Assembly: GCA_026724425.1 (NCBI GenBank)
Contig: JAIUCV010000118.1
Coordinates: forward strand, 1,302,001-1,366,000
Length of the DNA: 64,000 nt
Origin: Erythrophleum ivorense
Lineage: Eukaryota; Streptophyta; Magnoliopsida; Fabales; Fabaceae
Direction of reading: 5' to 3'
Every line of letters begins with the position of its first letter. Within the stretch, counting starts at the first letter, position 1. Made by a program: the position numbers and the translations under genes. The notes beneath the pieces are model-generated. The model searched no databases. It saw only the letters and a program-made list of their open reading frames with translations, and was not told where the DNA came from. Shown here piece after piece: positions 35,483-48,195 of the stretch.

Positions 35483-36298
35483 TTTATCATATGATAATAT
35501 GATTACTAGAATGGGATAGTAATCATGATAGCCTAATTGTTTCATTTGCTGTTATAATGGATATGATTCTGATGTTGATTTTGATTTATGCATATATGAT
35601 AATTAAACTGGATATATAATGGAATTGCCTTGGTTACTGAGATTCATATCTCACCCCGTTTTGTGGGATTAACATTTCAGGTGAAAGTTCCTCGGGTAAG
35701 GATAAGGGTAAGCAAGTGGATGAACATCCATGAGCTGAGGCCGGGTGTGGGGAGCTACACTTGGTCTGAGTAGAATAGGATAGATGCAATTTTTGTTATT
35801 AGTTACCTAGCATCATCATGTAATCATATTGCCAAGTGTAGGCGTTTATATTTTGCTTGATTGAAATGTAACCGTTAAGGATTCGGAGTGCATCATAGTG
35901 GAATATCAATGTATGAACTTATAGCATTATATATATGTATGTGGTTTTGCTGAAATTGTGATATGGATCACCTTATGGGAATTGTAGACATATGATGTCT
36001 TAGAGGTAAGCTATTGTGAAATGGAATATCTATGGAATGTACATGGGATGTAAATTGTTGCTAATGCATGTGTTCTTGCTGCCATTTAATTATGAATTTG
36101 TTGGTATGAGTTAGTGGAACAAGTAGGAAGTGACATTTGAGTTTCACAATGGTAATGGATGGATTGATGGGTAAATAGGGTAGATAAACACCATTAGGAT
36201 CACTTAAAATAAGGGTAGGTGGACCTAGAGTGTTGCTAAGGTGAGAATTGGAGTGTAGAGGGTGAAATTCGGGTAAAATGGTCACAGAAGGGAACCCG

Positions 36299-36614
36299 CC
36301 GCGGCCAAGAAGGATTCGCCGCGGCCAAAGTAGAGACAGAGCTAAAAGGCGCCGCGGCGCAACTAACCTCGCCGCGGCGCGAAGCGAAAAATTCACCCAG
36401 GGGGGTAACAGAATCAAAACCCGCCGCGGCTCAGTGTTTCCCGCCGCGGCTCGAGTCGAAAAATTAAAATTTGTGTTGGACAGAGGCAAAACTCGCCGCG
36501 GCGCGAATATAATGCGCCGATGCGAGAATTCTGGGAGTCGAGTAGAAGTTCCAGGAAGCATTTCCGCCGCGGCGCCACATAGGTTGGCCGCGGCGAAGGT
36601 CCAACTCGCCGCGG
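36299..36614 (+). repeat. Intact CCGCGG array near the family A LTR 3' end
   Basis: Ten CCGCGG sites, at 36299, 36319, 36352, 36372, 36424, 36444, 36496, 36567, 36588 and 36609. Several come in pairs about 20 bp apart, and pairs or singles repeat every 50-70 bp. The usual context is TCGCCGCGGCGC or CGCCGCGGCCAA, both near-palindromic. This is a dense CpG patch in otherwise AT-rich DNA, about 270 bp before the LTR end. Confidence 0.85.
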
Positions 36615-39600
36615 CGGGGAATGATTTAAGAGTACAAGCCAGGAGCTTATTGAGTGTTGAAACCAATGGATGATTAAATCATGAGCCTCTTATGGTAGTA
36701 AGATTTCTTTTATGCATATTTTATTTTGTTAAGGTGGCATGGTGATAACCTTAACATCAAGGTTCAAATTCCCTCACATTTTCATAATGCGGTAAAATAT
36801 AATGACCTCAAACCTTGATCATTAACTAATAAATCTTGTATTTAACCATAATTACAATGATTAGAAGGTAGGGTTGTCACATTACACATTTCTTTGTTAA
36901 TCTTTCTCCTTCAAACTTGATGGCTTCCATTTCTTGGCTCACTTAGTCCACCTAGACATGTTAGGTAATGGGGAAGAAGGAATGAAATTTTAGGAATCCC
37001 AATATTTCTTTTCCCTTTCAATTATACATAAAAGATACAAATTCAAGCCTAAAAATGCATGCATGGATATCATGGAATGCATAATCATACTTGGAACATT
37101 TTTTGCATTCAAGAAGTCACATAAAACATACATGGGCTTGCCAAGAAAATGGTTTAGCCTCACCTATTCTCTTTGGGATTTTGAACTTGCCTCACCCATT
37201 TTCTTAAGGGACTTTTGACTAAGCTTCACTCTTTAGAGATTTTTGGCTTTATTTTACCTATTTTTAGGGGCTTTTAGCTCATCCTCACCCTAGCTAAAGG
37301 ATTTTTGGCTTCACCACACTTAAGCAAACCCAAACATGTTCATAAAATATCATTCAAGAGCATAACAAAGCATTATGGTACCATGGCATGTAAACATCTT
37401 TCGTGGCTTAAACATACACAAACATTCAAAGACAAGAACAACACCCAATCATACATAAAAGAAAGAAGAGAGAGCTACCTTGGTGTACAACAACACACTT
37501 TTCCCTTTGAAAATGCTTCCTATCCCTCAACCACACACTTATAAGGATGTGAGATTTGATTTCTTTAGCCTAAACACATTACATGGAAGCCAATTATACT
37601 CTTGGAACAATTTCTAAAGCTACACATGCACTAGAAAAGCTAGATGGCTCATATGGTTCAATTATAGTTTCATAAGGCACCTAATGAAGCAACACCAATA
37701 ATTCATGATCTTGGCTCCATTCATTTCATCCATCTATGGTTCTTAACTCCATTTAAGCCTCTTGGAGCCATCACATAATTAATTTAAGGAATCTAACTAC
37801 ATGTTGCTTCTTTAAATCACAATATGGAACCTATGCTACCATCTCACTCCCTATGCTTCCTAATTTTTTTCTAAGGCTTCCTCTCATACTCTCCCATCAT
37901 ATATGATGCAAAACCAAGCTTGGAAGAAATTAAAACCACCCCTAGGCATTAGTTCTTCCCTAGGCTGAGGCTATGCATTTTAAGGGGGACTAAGGAGTTT
38001 TCTTTGTTTTCTTGATGGGAGATGCATGTGGAAGGCTCTCTTGATGTCTTTGAAAATCATATGAAATCTTAAGGATCTTAATTTATGGCTATAACTCATC
38101 TTACAAACCAAGGTATAACTAAAACCCTAACTTTTCTATCTTACAATTTTATGGTTCTTTCATTGTTTCCTTTGCATATTTTTATTCTCCACACTCAAAT
38201 TCCTAAATTCATCCTTTGTTTGGTTCAAAACTCAAATCTTCTTGGTTGTCCATATATGGGCAAAATACTTAAGAAGAAGAATAAGGAAGGAGAAGTATGA
38301 AAGTAACAAAACTACCTTGTTTTCCTGTCCTTTCTTGGATGCTCTTTCTTTTGCTTGGATTCTCCTCTCCAAATTGAAAATTTCCCCCTTTGGTTTGACC
38401 TTAAAATAGACCCAAATACATCAATCAATCCATATAAAGAATGGGGAGAAGGAGGAGAGCAAGTTTACTAAAGAAAGACTAGGAAATTCCATGAAAATCA
38501 TACCTTTCTTGCCTTGTTTTTTCTCTTCCTCTTCCTTTCTCTTGTTCACCTCTTTCCCTAGGTCTCACTTCTATTTTAGAGTAGAAATAAAGCTAGCCAA
38601 ATGAGGAGAAGAGTGGGGCACACCATATACAAAGGAAGGGTTAGAAGTTGTTTCAAAAAAATTCTATTTATGTCCCGTTTTTTTTCATTTTCTTTTTAAG
38701 TTCATTTTAGCTACCTTTTGAGAACCCACTTTTTCATCATAAAATTTAGGTTCTCAATCTTATAAAATGCCTTTGGAATTACTCAATTTGGAACTAAAAC
38801 ACTCCTGAATGAAAGGGTTAAAGTTCAGGTCAACCATTATTAGAAATGTACACTGAAGGGGTTTTAATTGTCTCGGGGCTTCTCATGGTTTTCAGAGCCT
38901 TTGAGAATCCTGTAAAACTCAAATTTTTCATTTAAAAATCTCTCCTATGAGTATTCTAAAAATTACCCAAAATTACAAAAATGCTATTTCATTACGTAGC
39001 TATTTTGTTAAATTATGTCTTGTAATTTTAGTTTCTATTCTAGGGCACCTTTGGGCTCCTATTTTCATTACTTAATGTTTAGATCATTTTTCAAATTTTT
39101 CTAGGCCTTAACCAATTCCTTTTGGAGGACATACTTTTAAAATGTATCCATTTCCATTATTTTTACGAAAATTGGATATTACATTTTGTAATATCTGGAT
39201 CTCTGAAAATGAGAGAAAACACAAGAAACGTAACGTACGGCTTCTCTATAAAAAAACAAAATTCATTGGATACAAAAAGAAGTCTCCTGAAATGACTTAG
39301 TTAAGGTCCCAAAAAATTTGGGAAGCATTCTAGAATCTTAAAAATGAGAATCTCAGGCTCAAATAGAAAAAAATGTTGTAAGAATGAAGAAACAAATTTG
39401 AATGAAAAGTTGACAAAACGTAAGGATATTTTCGTCATTTTGAGCAAATTTTGGAATTCTCATAAGAGGGCTTTTTAAATGAAAGTTTTGAGTTCTCCAG
39501 GGTTCTCAGAGGCCCTGAAAATCATGGGAAGCCTTAAGACAGTTAAAACCCCTCCAGTGGATGTTTTCTAACGTCGATTGACCTAAACTTTGATTGATTC

Positions 39601-40506
39601 ATTTGAAAAGATTTTAGCTCTAATTTGAGTGATTCCAAAGTTATTTTATTTAATTGGGAACCTAAATTTTATGAAGGAAAAGACAGTTTTCAAAATGGAG
39701 TTAAAATGAGCCTAAACGAAGCAAATAGGAGTGCAGGGGTAAAATGGTCATTTTGAAAAATTGTAAAAGAGGCTTCTTAAGTAAGATGACACCTCATCAC
39801 CTTCTCCAAGCTTTCATTTGCAGAAAAATGGGTAGCAATGGAGTAACATTAAGATGGGGGAGAGAGAAGAAGTTTAAGCTTTCATTTAGGTAAGTAAAAG
39901 TCCTGTTTCATCCCACACAAGTTAGGAAAGTTATTCCTGTAATGTCCAGTTTTCATTAAATGACGGAAATGGGCACGTTTTCAAAGCAAGTCCCCTGAAA
40001 TGAATTAGTTATGGTTTCAAAAAATTTGAAGAACATTCTAGACTCCTAAAAATGAGAATTATAGCCTCAGATGGAAGGAAAAACAGAGCTAGAATGAAGA
40101 AACAAGTTTTGACAGAAATCCTATGAAATGTAATGGCATTTTTAAACAAGAATTATAGACTCATAATTTCGGGCAATTTTTGGAATTCACATAGGAGGGC
40201 TTTTTAAACCAAAGTTTTGAGTTCTCCAGGGTTCTCAGAGGCCCTAAAAATCATGGGAAGCCTTGGGACAGTTAAATCCCCTCTGGTGGACTTTTTCCAA
40301 CGTCAGTGTGCCTGAACTTTGACATGTTCGTTCGGAAAGGTTTTAGCTCCAATTTGAGTGATTCCAAAAGCATTTTTCTTAATTGGGAACCTAAATTTTA
40401 TAATGGAAAAGACAATTATGAAAAATGAGCTAAAACGAAGGAGAAATGAAAATGCAAAGTATGAAGGGCAAAATTAGAATTTTTGAAAAAGTCACTTTTT
40501 TCTACC

Positions 40507-40514
40507 TATATATA
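40507..40514 (+). promoter_or_regulatory. TATA box of family B LTR
   Basis: CCTATATATAGG, 569 bp from the LTR start; matches the position in other B copies. Confidence 0.6.
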
Positions 40515-41807
40515 GGTGGTGCCTCACACTTGCCCACTTTCAACTTCAGAAAATTCAGCCCCAAACCAGAAGCAAAACCCTAAGGGAGAGGTGCCCAAGA
40601 GAGGAAGAAGGAGGAGGAAGAAATCCAACTCTAAGGTATGTTTTCATGGTGTTTTTCCTTGCTTTTCTTCATCTCCACCACCTCTCCTTCATTCTCCTTT
40701 CTTTCTTTGGATTAAAATGAGGTTCATAAATCTGATTCAATGGAGATATTCAAGGGAAAGTTCGGATTTGAAGAGAGGAGATTGGAGAAATCAAGATTCA
40801 AACCAAACTAAGCAAGGAAACAAGGTAAAAATGCATCCTATGGTTGGTACCTTTCATCCCACTCCTTTTCCATTTCAACCTACACTAAGAAACCTAGGAG
40901 GATCTGATTTCCAAGCCCAACCAAGCATGAATCTTAGGTATTTGATGGAGAAGAAGAAGAATATGCAAAGAAAATAACAAAATAACCATTAGATTTCAAG
41001 ATGCAAAATCTAGGGTTTCTAGTGTACCTTCCAAATTCTAAATTTATGTGATTCTTCTTAAGTTTAATTAAGAATATAAATGAGTTCTTGAGATACCTAA
41101 GATGCTCCTCACAAGCTTTCTCCTTCAAGAAAACTAAGAGAACTCCAAGAAGCCTAAATGATGTCCTAGTCTTGGCCTAGGCATGGTTGTGTAGTGGGGG
41201 AATTCTTCCAAGGCCATTCTTGAGTCATATTTGATGAATGAAGATGAGGGGAGGCCTTGAAAAAATTTTAGAACTCATGGAAAGTGATTTGGTGTCTTAG
41301 GTTCCATATTATGACCTAAAGAAGCAACATGGTGTTAGGCCTTTTATTTTGATGATGTGATGACTCCAAGAGGCTTAAAAGGAGTCAAGAATCATATTTG
41401 AAAGGAAAGAATGAGGCCTAGATATTATTTGAAGGGTATTGCTCCATTAGGTGCAATTATGGACCATAATAGAGCTTATTTAGGGTTTAAGCAAATTGTG
41501 TAGCCTTAGGATATGTTTCATGAACTTACTTGGCTCCCATAAATTGTATCTAGGCCAAGAGAGATCATCTCCACCAACTTGTGGGTGTGTGGCCGAAGGA
41601 GGAGGCTTGAAGTTTAAGGAAAAAGTGTGTGTTTATATACAAGGTAGCTCTCTCCACCTTCTCTCATGCATGGATCTGTGTTTAGCTTATTTTAAAATAT
41701 GTGTATGTGTATTTTCAAGCTATGAAAAGTATGCTAGCATGCCTTTATATGCCATGATGCTTGATGCCATGTTATGCTTTCAAATGAGTACATGATGTTT
41801 GTATTAG

Positions 41808-42000
41808 TTTGCTTGAGTGTGGAGAAGCCAAGAATTCTTCCCTTTGGTAAGGATAAGCCAAGAACCCTTGAGCTTGGTTGAGACAAAGTAAAGAGTCTCC
41901 AAAAAGTAAAGTGGGCTCCAAAGAGTATGGTTGAGTCCAAAGCTCTCAAAGAATGGGTGAGGCAAGTCCAAAATCCATAAAGAGAAGTGTGAGGGCAATA
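41808..42000 (+). repeat. About 31-bp minisatellite inside family B LTR
   Basis: Units starting near GTTGAGACAAAG, GGTTGAGTCC and GGGTGAGGCAAG, with AAGCCAAGAACCC and CAAAATCC cores. More divergent than the copy at 55338. Confidence 0.55.
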
Positions 42001-42652
42001 TAAACACTTGGTGAGCTCTTGAATGTCTTGTATGAGTGATTCACATGCCAAGCTTATTTTAAAAATGTCTATGATTTCTATTTTCTCCATGCATGCATTT
42101 GTAAAGTTTGTTTAGCATATATTATGTATGATTGAATGGGAGATGAGTTATTGGGATTCTTTGAATCTCATCCCCTTCTCTCCAATGATCTAACATGTTA
42201 GGTGGACCAAGTAATTATAGTGAAGGGAGCCAACAATCATGAAGAAAAATGATTGACAAGCTTGAGTATTGTTTTGTCCATTTTGGAACCATAATAATGG
42301 TTCATAATGTATATGATATTGTATATGTACTATGAACCTTGAGACATGTGTAAATATACTATTAAGGGATATTTAGCTGTATAAAAATGTTATATGACCT
42401 CTACCACTTATTTTGAGTATGTAATGTCATAGCATGAGAATTTAAATTTTAATGAATATGTGTATAAGTGTGGGTCGAATGGCCAAAATGAGATGCATGA
42501 GGTTTGGGACCATTTGGGTAGTTCACACAAGTCTCAAATATGCTTTTAAACTTGCCCAAAAGGTGCCAATACCAAGGGAAGTTGGCAAGTTTGGTACCTC
42601 ATATGGAGCCAAATTTAACCATAATGAAATCCTATATCACTTTGAGCTAGTC

Positions 42653-43340
42653 TTGATTTGAAATTTGGCATGCAATTAGGTCTCGTTGAGAGCTCTTTGG
42701 GAAGCTAAAGATCATAATTTTTGAAGGTCTATAGAATATTTTATGATTTTTCAAAGTTGGCAAAATTTATGGTTTTGGTCTGCTGCACTATTCATTTGGT
42801 CCGAAATTATTTTCTGTCACACAAGACTCAAATGATGTCCAATGGCTATAACATTTTATACATAGAAACTAGATGATCACAGTGACTTGTGTCAACTAGA
42901 AGCACTTCATTTGGAGGTCTAGAGAGGGAGATATTAATTTTTGAAGTTTCTATCCAGTATCAGTAAATTTGCTTGACCAGAAATACTATTCCATCTAATT
43001 CTGGCGTTTGGACTTGATGAACTGATCTGAAGATATTTTTTCTCTCTAGTTAACATCCACAGCTTTCTAGCTTAGTATCATTTGCATGAATTGGATTTTT
43101 GTGGAATTAATTGGACATTTTCAAAGTTTTCTGCAAAATTCTATATTAGTTCCAGGATGTAGTCAGACCTTTGGACAATTTTGGATGTCAAACGTCCTCT
43201 ATGATGAATGTTATGGTTTGAGCATATTTTTAGTGTGAAGTAGACATCCTAAGATTTCTAGAATAACCAAGATTACATGATTTTAAATTTTTTAGAGTTA
43301 GTTATGATTTTTCAAAGTTTGGTCAGAAAATGGAGCAAAT
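42653..43340 (+). repeat. Periodic units of about 190 bp at the family B LTR 3' end
   Basis: The anchor TTTTTCAAAGTTT, or a close variant, recurs with its AAAGTT/GAAGTT core at 42753, 42943, 43123 and 43314, spacings 190, 180 and 191 bp. The units are diverged from each other but the order is the same in the copy at 56249-57010. Confidence 0.65.
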
Positions 43341-46300
43341 TTGGCCGAAATGCAATAAGCCCATAAAATGCTTGCTTTCGGTTTCCTTGAGTTGTAGGCA
43401 TGTTTTTAAGTTCCAAATGAGTTGTAAGGATGTAATTAAATATGAGGATATATAGTATGAACTCACACAGTCCATGTGACGCTGAATACAAATTTTTAAA
43501 TATAGCGCAATGTAAGGAAATCCATTATTTTCATTCCCTTTCTCATGTGCTTTCATGGGAATGATGAGATAAAGCCTATGAATGACATAAAATGAGCTAG
43601 AATCTATGGTGTTACAATTCATCTCTCTAAGTGTTCTCTAATGGTGGTTTTCATTTCTTAAAAACTTAAAGATTCAGGTATAACCCAAGCGAAAAAAGAA
43701 CACTTTTCAAGAAATCAATTGGTGGAAAATAATTTACGCAAAGAGAGCTCCATTTTAAGGTAAAACTTTACTTGAAACACTTGCAAAATCTTGTGTTTCC
43801 AAGCCATTTAAGCTTAGATCTAGAGAGAGAAAGTAAGAAGGAGAGTTTTTTTATGTATTCTTAATGGAACTAAAGGTTATGGAGTGTGAGGATTAAGAAT
43901 ATATAACTAGAATTGAAAAGGGAGCTTTAGAATGTAAGTTATGGAATTTAGGGATTTGATTGCACTTAGACTAAGATGAAGCTTCCTAGAAGTAATTTAA
44001 GTTCTCTAAGAGTATATATGAGTTCCTAAGATACCAAGAGAGCTCCCTACATGTTTCTCCCATCAAAGGAAGCAAGAAAACTCTATTGGTGCCTTATGGA
44101 AGCATAGCTTCGGCTAAGGAGAGTTCATGCACGTAGGGAGTGTTTTAATTCCTTCTAAGCTTAGTTTTACATCATGTGTGATGGGAGAATGTGAGAGAAA
44201 GCCTTGAAAAAATTTTAAAAGCCATAAAAAGTAAGATGGCCTTATGTGTTCCATATTATGGCTTAAAGAAGCATCACCTAACTAGGCTCCTTGAATGGAT
44301 TATGTGATGACTCGAAAAGGTTTAAATGGAGTCAAGAATCATAAATGAATAGATAGAATGGAGCCAAGATGATGTTTTCTTAAGGTTGCTTTATTAAGTG
44401 CATTATAGAACCATAAAAGAGTTTTATGAGTCACCTAACTTTTCTAGTGATTTTGTGGCCTTAGAATGTGATTCAAGAGTATAATTAGCTTCTATATAAT
44501 GAGTCTAGGCCAAGAGAAGTGATTTCCACCTTCTTGGGTGTGTGAGGTCAAGGGAGAAGATTCAAGACTCAAGGAAAAAGTGTGTAAATGCAAACAAGGT
44601 AGCTCTCTCCACCTTCTCTCATGAATAGATGTGTGCTTACATTGTCTTTGAATGTGTGTATTTGTGTTTTAAGCCATGAAAAGTATTCTAGCATGATTTC
44701 ATATGCCATGGTACCATGATGATGCATTATGCTTCTAAATGATGTTTATGATATTTGATTTTATTTGCTTGAGTGTGGTGAAGCCAAGAACCCTTTAGCC
44801 ATGGTGAGGATGAGCCAATAACCCTTAGAATTGGTTGAGACAAAGTAAAGAGTCTCCCAAAAGTGAGGTTGACTCTCAAGAGTAAGATTGAGTCCAAGAA
44901 TCTCTTAAGAAGATAGGTGAAGTAAGTCCAAGATCCACAAGTAAATGAGTGAGACTAATCTACTTACTTGGCAAACCTATGTATGCTATGTTTGACTCTT
45001 TCAAATGCTAAGAATGCTTTTTAAATGATTGCACATGTTAATATTCTCGTGCTTGCATTTGTGAGACTTGTATTGCATGCTTTATGTGTGATTGAATGGG
45101 AGATGAGCTATTGGGATTCTTTGAATCTCATCCTCTCCTCTCCGATGTCTTAACATACTAGGTGGAACAATTGAGCAAGGTAATGGAGGCCACCAAGCCT
45201 AGAAGAAGAAGATTGGCGTCAAAGTATAGGAATATGCCTAGTTTTGCTTCCTTTTTAGCTACACACATGGCATATGATGTAATCTCTTGATCAAATTGTT
45301 ATATAATCATATGAACATATGTAATAATGTTAACATGTCATGTATAAATGAAAGCTAAGGTTATATGTATGGGAATGTGCATTTTGGACATGTAATGGCC
45401 AACTAGCATCTTCAAAATGCATGTATAAATGGATGTGGAATGGCCAAATTGAGATGTATGAGTTTTGGGACCATTTGGCCAGTTCATACAAGTCATAATT
45501 ATGCTTTTAGATTTGCCCAAGAGGTTCCAAACTCCAAGGAAAGCTATTTAGACCTTTTGGTACCTTATATGGAGTCAAATTTGACCATAATGGAATCCTA
45601 TGTCACTTTTTATCCAAATGAGCTCTTCTTGATTTGAGATTTGGCATGCAAATAGAGCTTGTAGAGAGCTTTTTGTGAAGCTAAAGAATAGAATTTTTAA
45701 AGGTCTATATAATATTTGATGAATTTTCAAAGTTCACAAAAATTCTAGTTTTGGTCTAATACACTGTTCACTTGGTCCGAAAATGATTTCTATCACAAAG
45801 GGCTTAAATGATGTCTAATTGCCACAAAATTTTATATGGAGAAACTGAATATTACCAGTGACTTGTACCAAATAGAAGCACATCATTTGGATATCTAGAG
45901 AAGGATATATGAATTTTTAAAAATTTTGTCTAGTACCAAGCACCCCAATTGACCTCAAGTATTATTTGATTAAGTTTTGAGGTCTAGGCATATCTAAACT
46001 GGTCTAGAGTTATTTTTTTCCTCTAGCTAACATCCACAGATTTCTAGATTGGTATCATTCACATGGATTAGATTTTTATGAAATTAATTGGATATTTTTG
46101 AAATTTGCTACAGAATTCTGTGATAGCACCAGTTAATAGCCTGATCTCTAGACCTTTTTGAATGTCAAACGCCCTCTGTGTGGTGTTTCATGGTCTAGAC
46201 ATATTTTTAGGATAAAGTAAACATGTGTAGCTTTCCATAATGGCCAATAATACATGATTTCTATTTTTTTTAGAATTTGTTATGATTTTTCAAAGTTTGT

Positions 46301-46590
46301 GACAGAATTGAGAAAGTTCTGGCTGAAAATGCATATATGTGTTTTATGCTTCTCTTTGCTTTCCATGAGTTGTAGGCCACCTTTGATGATGTAAATGAGT
46401 TGTATTTATGTAATTAATATGATACATGAGTCCATATGGCCCACAGGACTCCGAAGAAAAATTTTATACGTGACATAACGCTAAAAAATACATTTTTTAA
46501 TGCTATTTTTCCTTACCTCTTTGTGAATTGCTTGATATAGGGCCTAAATATAGCATGAAATGAGCTAAGAAATTATAGTGTTACATTTAT

Positions 46591-46602
46591 TAGTATTAGA
46601 GC
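46591..46602 (+). other. Decayed primer binding site of second family B element
   Basis: TAGTATTAGAGC, two changes from TGGTATCAGAGC, both of the G-to-A / C-to-T kind. Position relative to the LTR end is the same as at 6046-6057. Confidence 0.7.
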
Positions 46603-47335
46603 AAAGTTCCAGGTTCTCTTAGGTTGGATTTGGCTTGAGGATGTACCAATAGGCTATGCAAAGGCTTGTATAGCTATGAAGAGCCTTGTATGAGACATTT
46701 TAGATGTGTGAAAATAGTTTGTGACTATGTTTATGATGAATAAGTTGTATGATAGTGTTAGAGTAGCTAGTGGATATCGGGAAAGGCTGGTCTTTAAGAT
46801 AGCTTGAGCAGAGCTAAAGCATCCGACGGTTAGAGCTTGATGAGATATGATAGTTTGCCAGGATCAGTAGCAAGCCCTAGGTATGAATGATGACAAATAA
46901 TTTCATTGATACGAAGGGGCTTACTAGAGAGATTACATGAGGCCTAATTCTCCCTGATAATCATACTCAGACCATTCTAAGATATCCTGCTTAATGCAAA
47001 AACAAGTAGTGATGTAGCGCAGTATAAGATGAGACTGCAGTTGCACAGGATTAGTTTAGAGGGAAAGTGAGAAAAAGAAAGTTACCCCCTAGCTATGACA
47101 CCCAAATGTATAGATGAGCCCCAAAGCTCGAAAGGCTAATTCCCTCAGGCCAAAGGTTTGATTTACATGCTACATTCTATAGAGCCCTGATAGCCCGAAA
47201 GTGATAGTTAGCTATACATGAATGAAGCAAGAGGTGGAATCCTCTAGTTTGATGAGGGCTAGATATAGAGGTAATGAGGCTCGAGTTAGTAGCTAAAGAT
47301 GAAATTCCAATTCATAAAGAAGTAAGCCAATTAGA

Positions 47336-47500
47336 GGTTGTTAGCCACAACCAATTAATTTCTTAGCCACAGCCAATTATTCCTGGAAGTAATGAGGCAA
47401 TCCAAAGGATTCCTTGCCATGGCCAATTAAGAAATTAGCTGCAGCTAATACTTAGACAAGAAAACTAGGGTAAACTCGAGGCTAATTAGTTGCGGTGAAT
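47336..47500. repeat. Decayed CCGCGG-type cluster in family B interior
   Basis: AGCCACAACCAATTAATT, AGCCACAGCCAATTATT, GCCATGGCCAATTAAG, GCTGCAGCTAA and GTTGCGGTGAA. This is the inverted counterpart of 5147-5320. Confidence 0.6.
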
Positions 47501-48195
47501 GATAGTATGAATGCCTTGTTAGTTATATTCAGGCTAACTTAAGGAATGAACTAATAAGGGATCAGATGATCCACAGAGAGCAAGAACCCCTAGTGTAAGT
47601 AGAGAAAAAGAGTAGTGAGTAGTCATGGAAGATTAGTAAGAAATTAGTGGGCCTAGCAATTAAGACTGGGAAAAGAGCTCAGCATAAAAAAAGTTAGATA
47701 TAGGGATGATAAGGTTGTTGAGACCCGCCTTTAAGGTGTTGACTCCAACCTAGGGTACTACCCTATGAGACACTGAACGACGAAATGTTAATGTAGCCTT
47801 AGAAAAAATTAACATAAGGTAAGGCTACTAGTAGTGAGACATATACTGAGTACCCCAGAGTAGTGTACCTCATAGGTAACACCTAGAGGTAAGTATGAGT
47901 AGCCCAGTGATAGAGGCCCAGAAGAGAATGATGATAGTTCAGAAAACACTGAGTTATCATGAGCTTATGAGTTAATAAGGCTTATAGTAAGCTATAGGTC
48001 CGATGAGATGGCTAGCCCAGCTAAGCATGAGCTAAAGCCTAAAGGGAAATGACCAGTAGCATCGTTCCAGGTGAGATATGTAAATAAAAGACTCAATAAA
48101 AGTTCTCCCTAGATTGAGAAAGGAAAGATGAGATATTCTAATGTTGGGGAAACCACCCAGTAGTGATTAGTAAATTCTCCTAGATAGACCCCTTG

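Larger units (their letters stand above)
34199..36881 (+). mobile_element. Family A solo LTR with perfect TSD, youngest-looking
   Basis: Starts TGTAACACCCC and ends GGTTGTCACA, 2683 bp, flanked by TTACA on both sides (34194-34198 and 36882-36886). It carries the conserved module (35325-35482) and the best preserved CCGCGG array in the window. The GC-rich array keeps long frames open on both strands (36061-36666 and 36278-36673), but these are composition effects. Confidence 0.9.
29603..39183 (-). mobile_element. Inverted family B solo LTR, split by three insertions
   Basis: Four pieces, 29603-30061, 30578-30836, 33763-34198 and 36882-39183 (inner starts include target duplications), read as one minus-strand B LTR of about 3.45 kb. 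Its ends are TGTAATATCC (minus strand, at 39183) and GTGTTACA (at 29603). The inserts are the TRIM and two family A solo LTRs, and the last three pieces resume the B sequence after a target duplication. The minisatellite is at about 37160-37330. No clear TSD of its own is visible: the left flank is AGTTT and the right flank runs into the next LTR after only three bases. Confidence 0.8.
39938..43616 (+). mobile_element. Family B solo LTR nested in another B LTR
   Basis: Starts TGTAATGTCC and ends GGTGTTACA, 3679 bp. Flanks ATTCC and ATTCA form a 5-bp duplication with one change. TATA box at 40507, minisatellite 41808-42000, periodic units 42653-43340. A 153-codon open frame (40516-40977) spans the leader. 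It begins just after the TATA box but is not kept in other copies, so I do not call it a gene. Confidence 0.85.
39187..46585 (+). repeat. 5' LTR of a second family B element, split by a B solo LTR
   Basis: Pieces 39187-39937 and 43617-46585 (the second begins with the duplicated target) join to about 3.7 kb of plus-strand B LTR. It starts TGTAATATCTGG and ends AGTGTTACA, with a primer site five bases further on. The minisatellite is at 44765-44950, and the last kilobase shows the periodic units. It begins only three bases after the inverted B LTR ends, making a head-to-head pair. Confidence 0.8.
46586..48195 (+). mobile_element. Family B internal domain, truncated
   Basis: Follows the 5' LTR and matches, in the opposite orientation, about 6062 down to 4500 of the first B element. 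It starts with the primer site and continues through the decayed CCGCGG-type cluster. No open frame of note. Similarity stops at AGATAGACCCC near 48195, where Tat-type pol begins. The rest of the interior and the 3' LTR are missing. Confidence 0.75.

Noticed and set aside
36061..36673. Open frames of 201 codons (minus) and 131 codons (plus) over the same DNA
   Set aside because: They sit on the GC-rich CCGCGG array, where stop codons are rare on both strands. No homologous frame is kept in the other A LTRs and no domain is recognisable.
40516..40977. A 153-codon open frame just after a TATA box in a family B LTR
   Set aside because: It is the CT/GA-rich LTR leader. The matching regions at 16951 and 54042 have different starts and lengths, and only a low-complexity Leu-rich stretch is shared.
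42653..43340. Centromeric satellite, because of the period of about 190 bp
   Set aside because: Only four or five diverged units occur, always at the same place inside family B LTRs, so they belong to the element.
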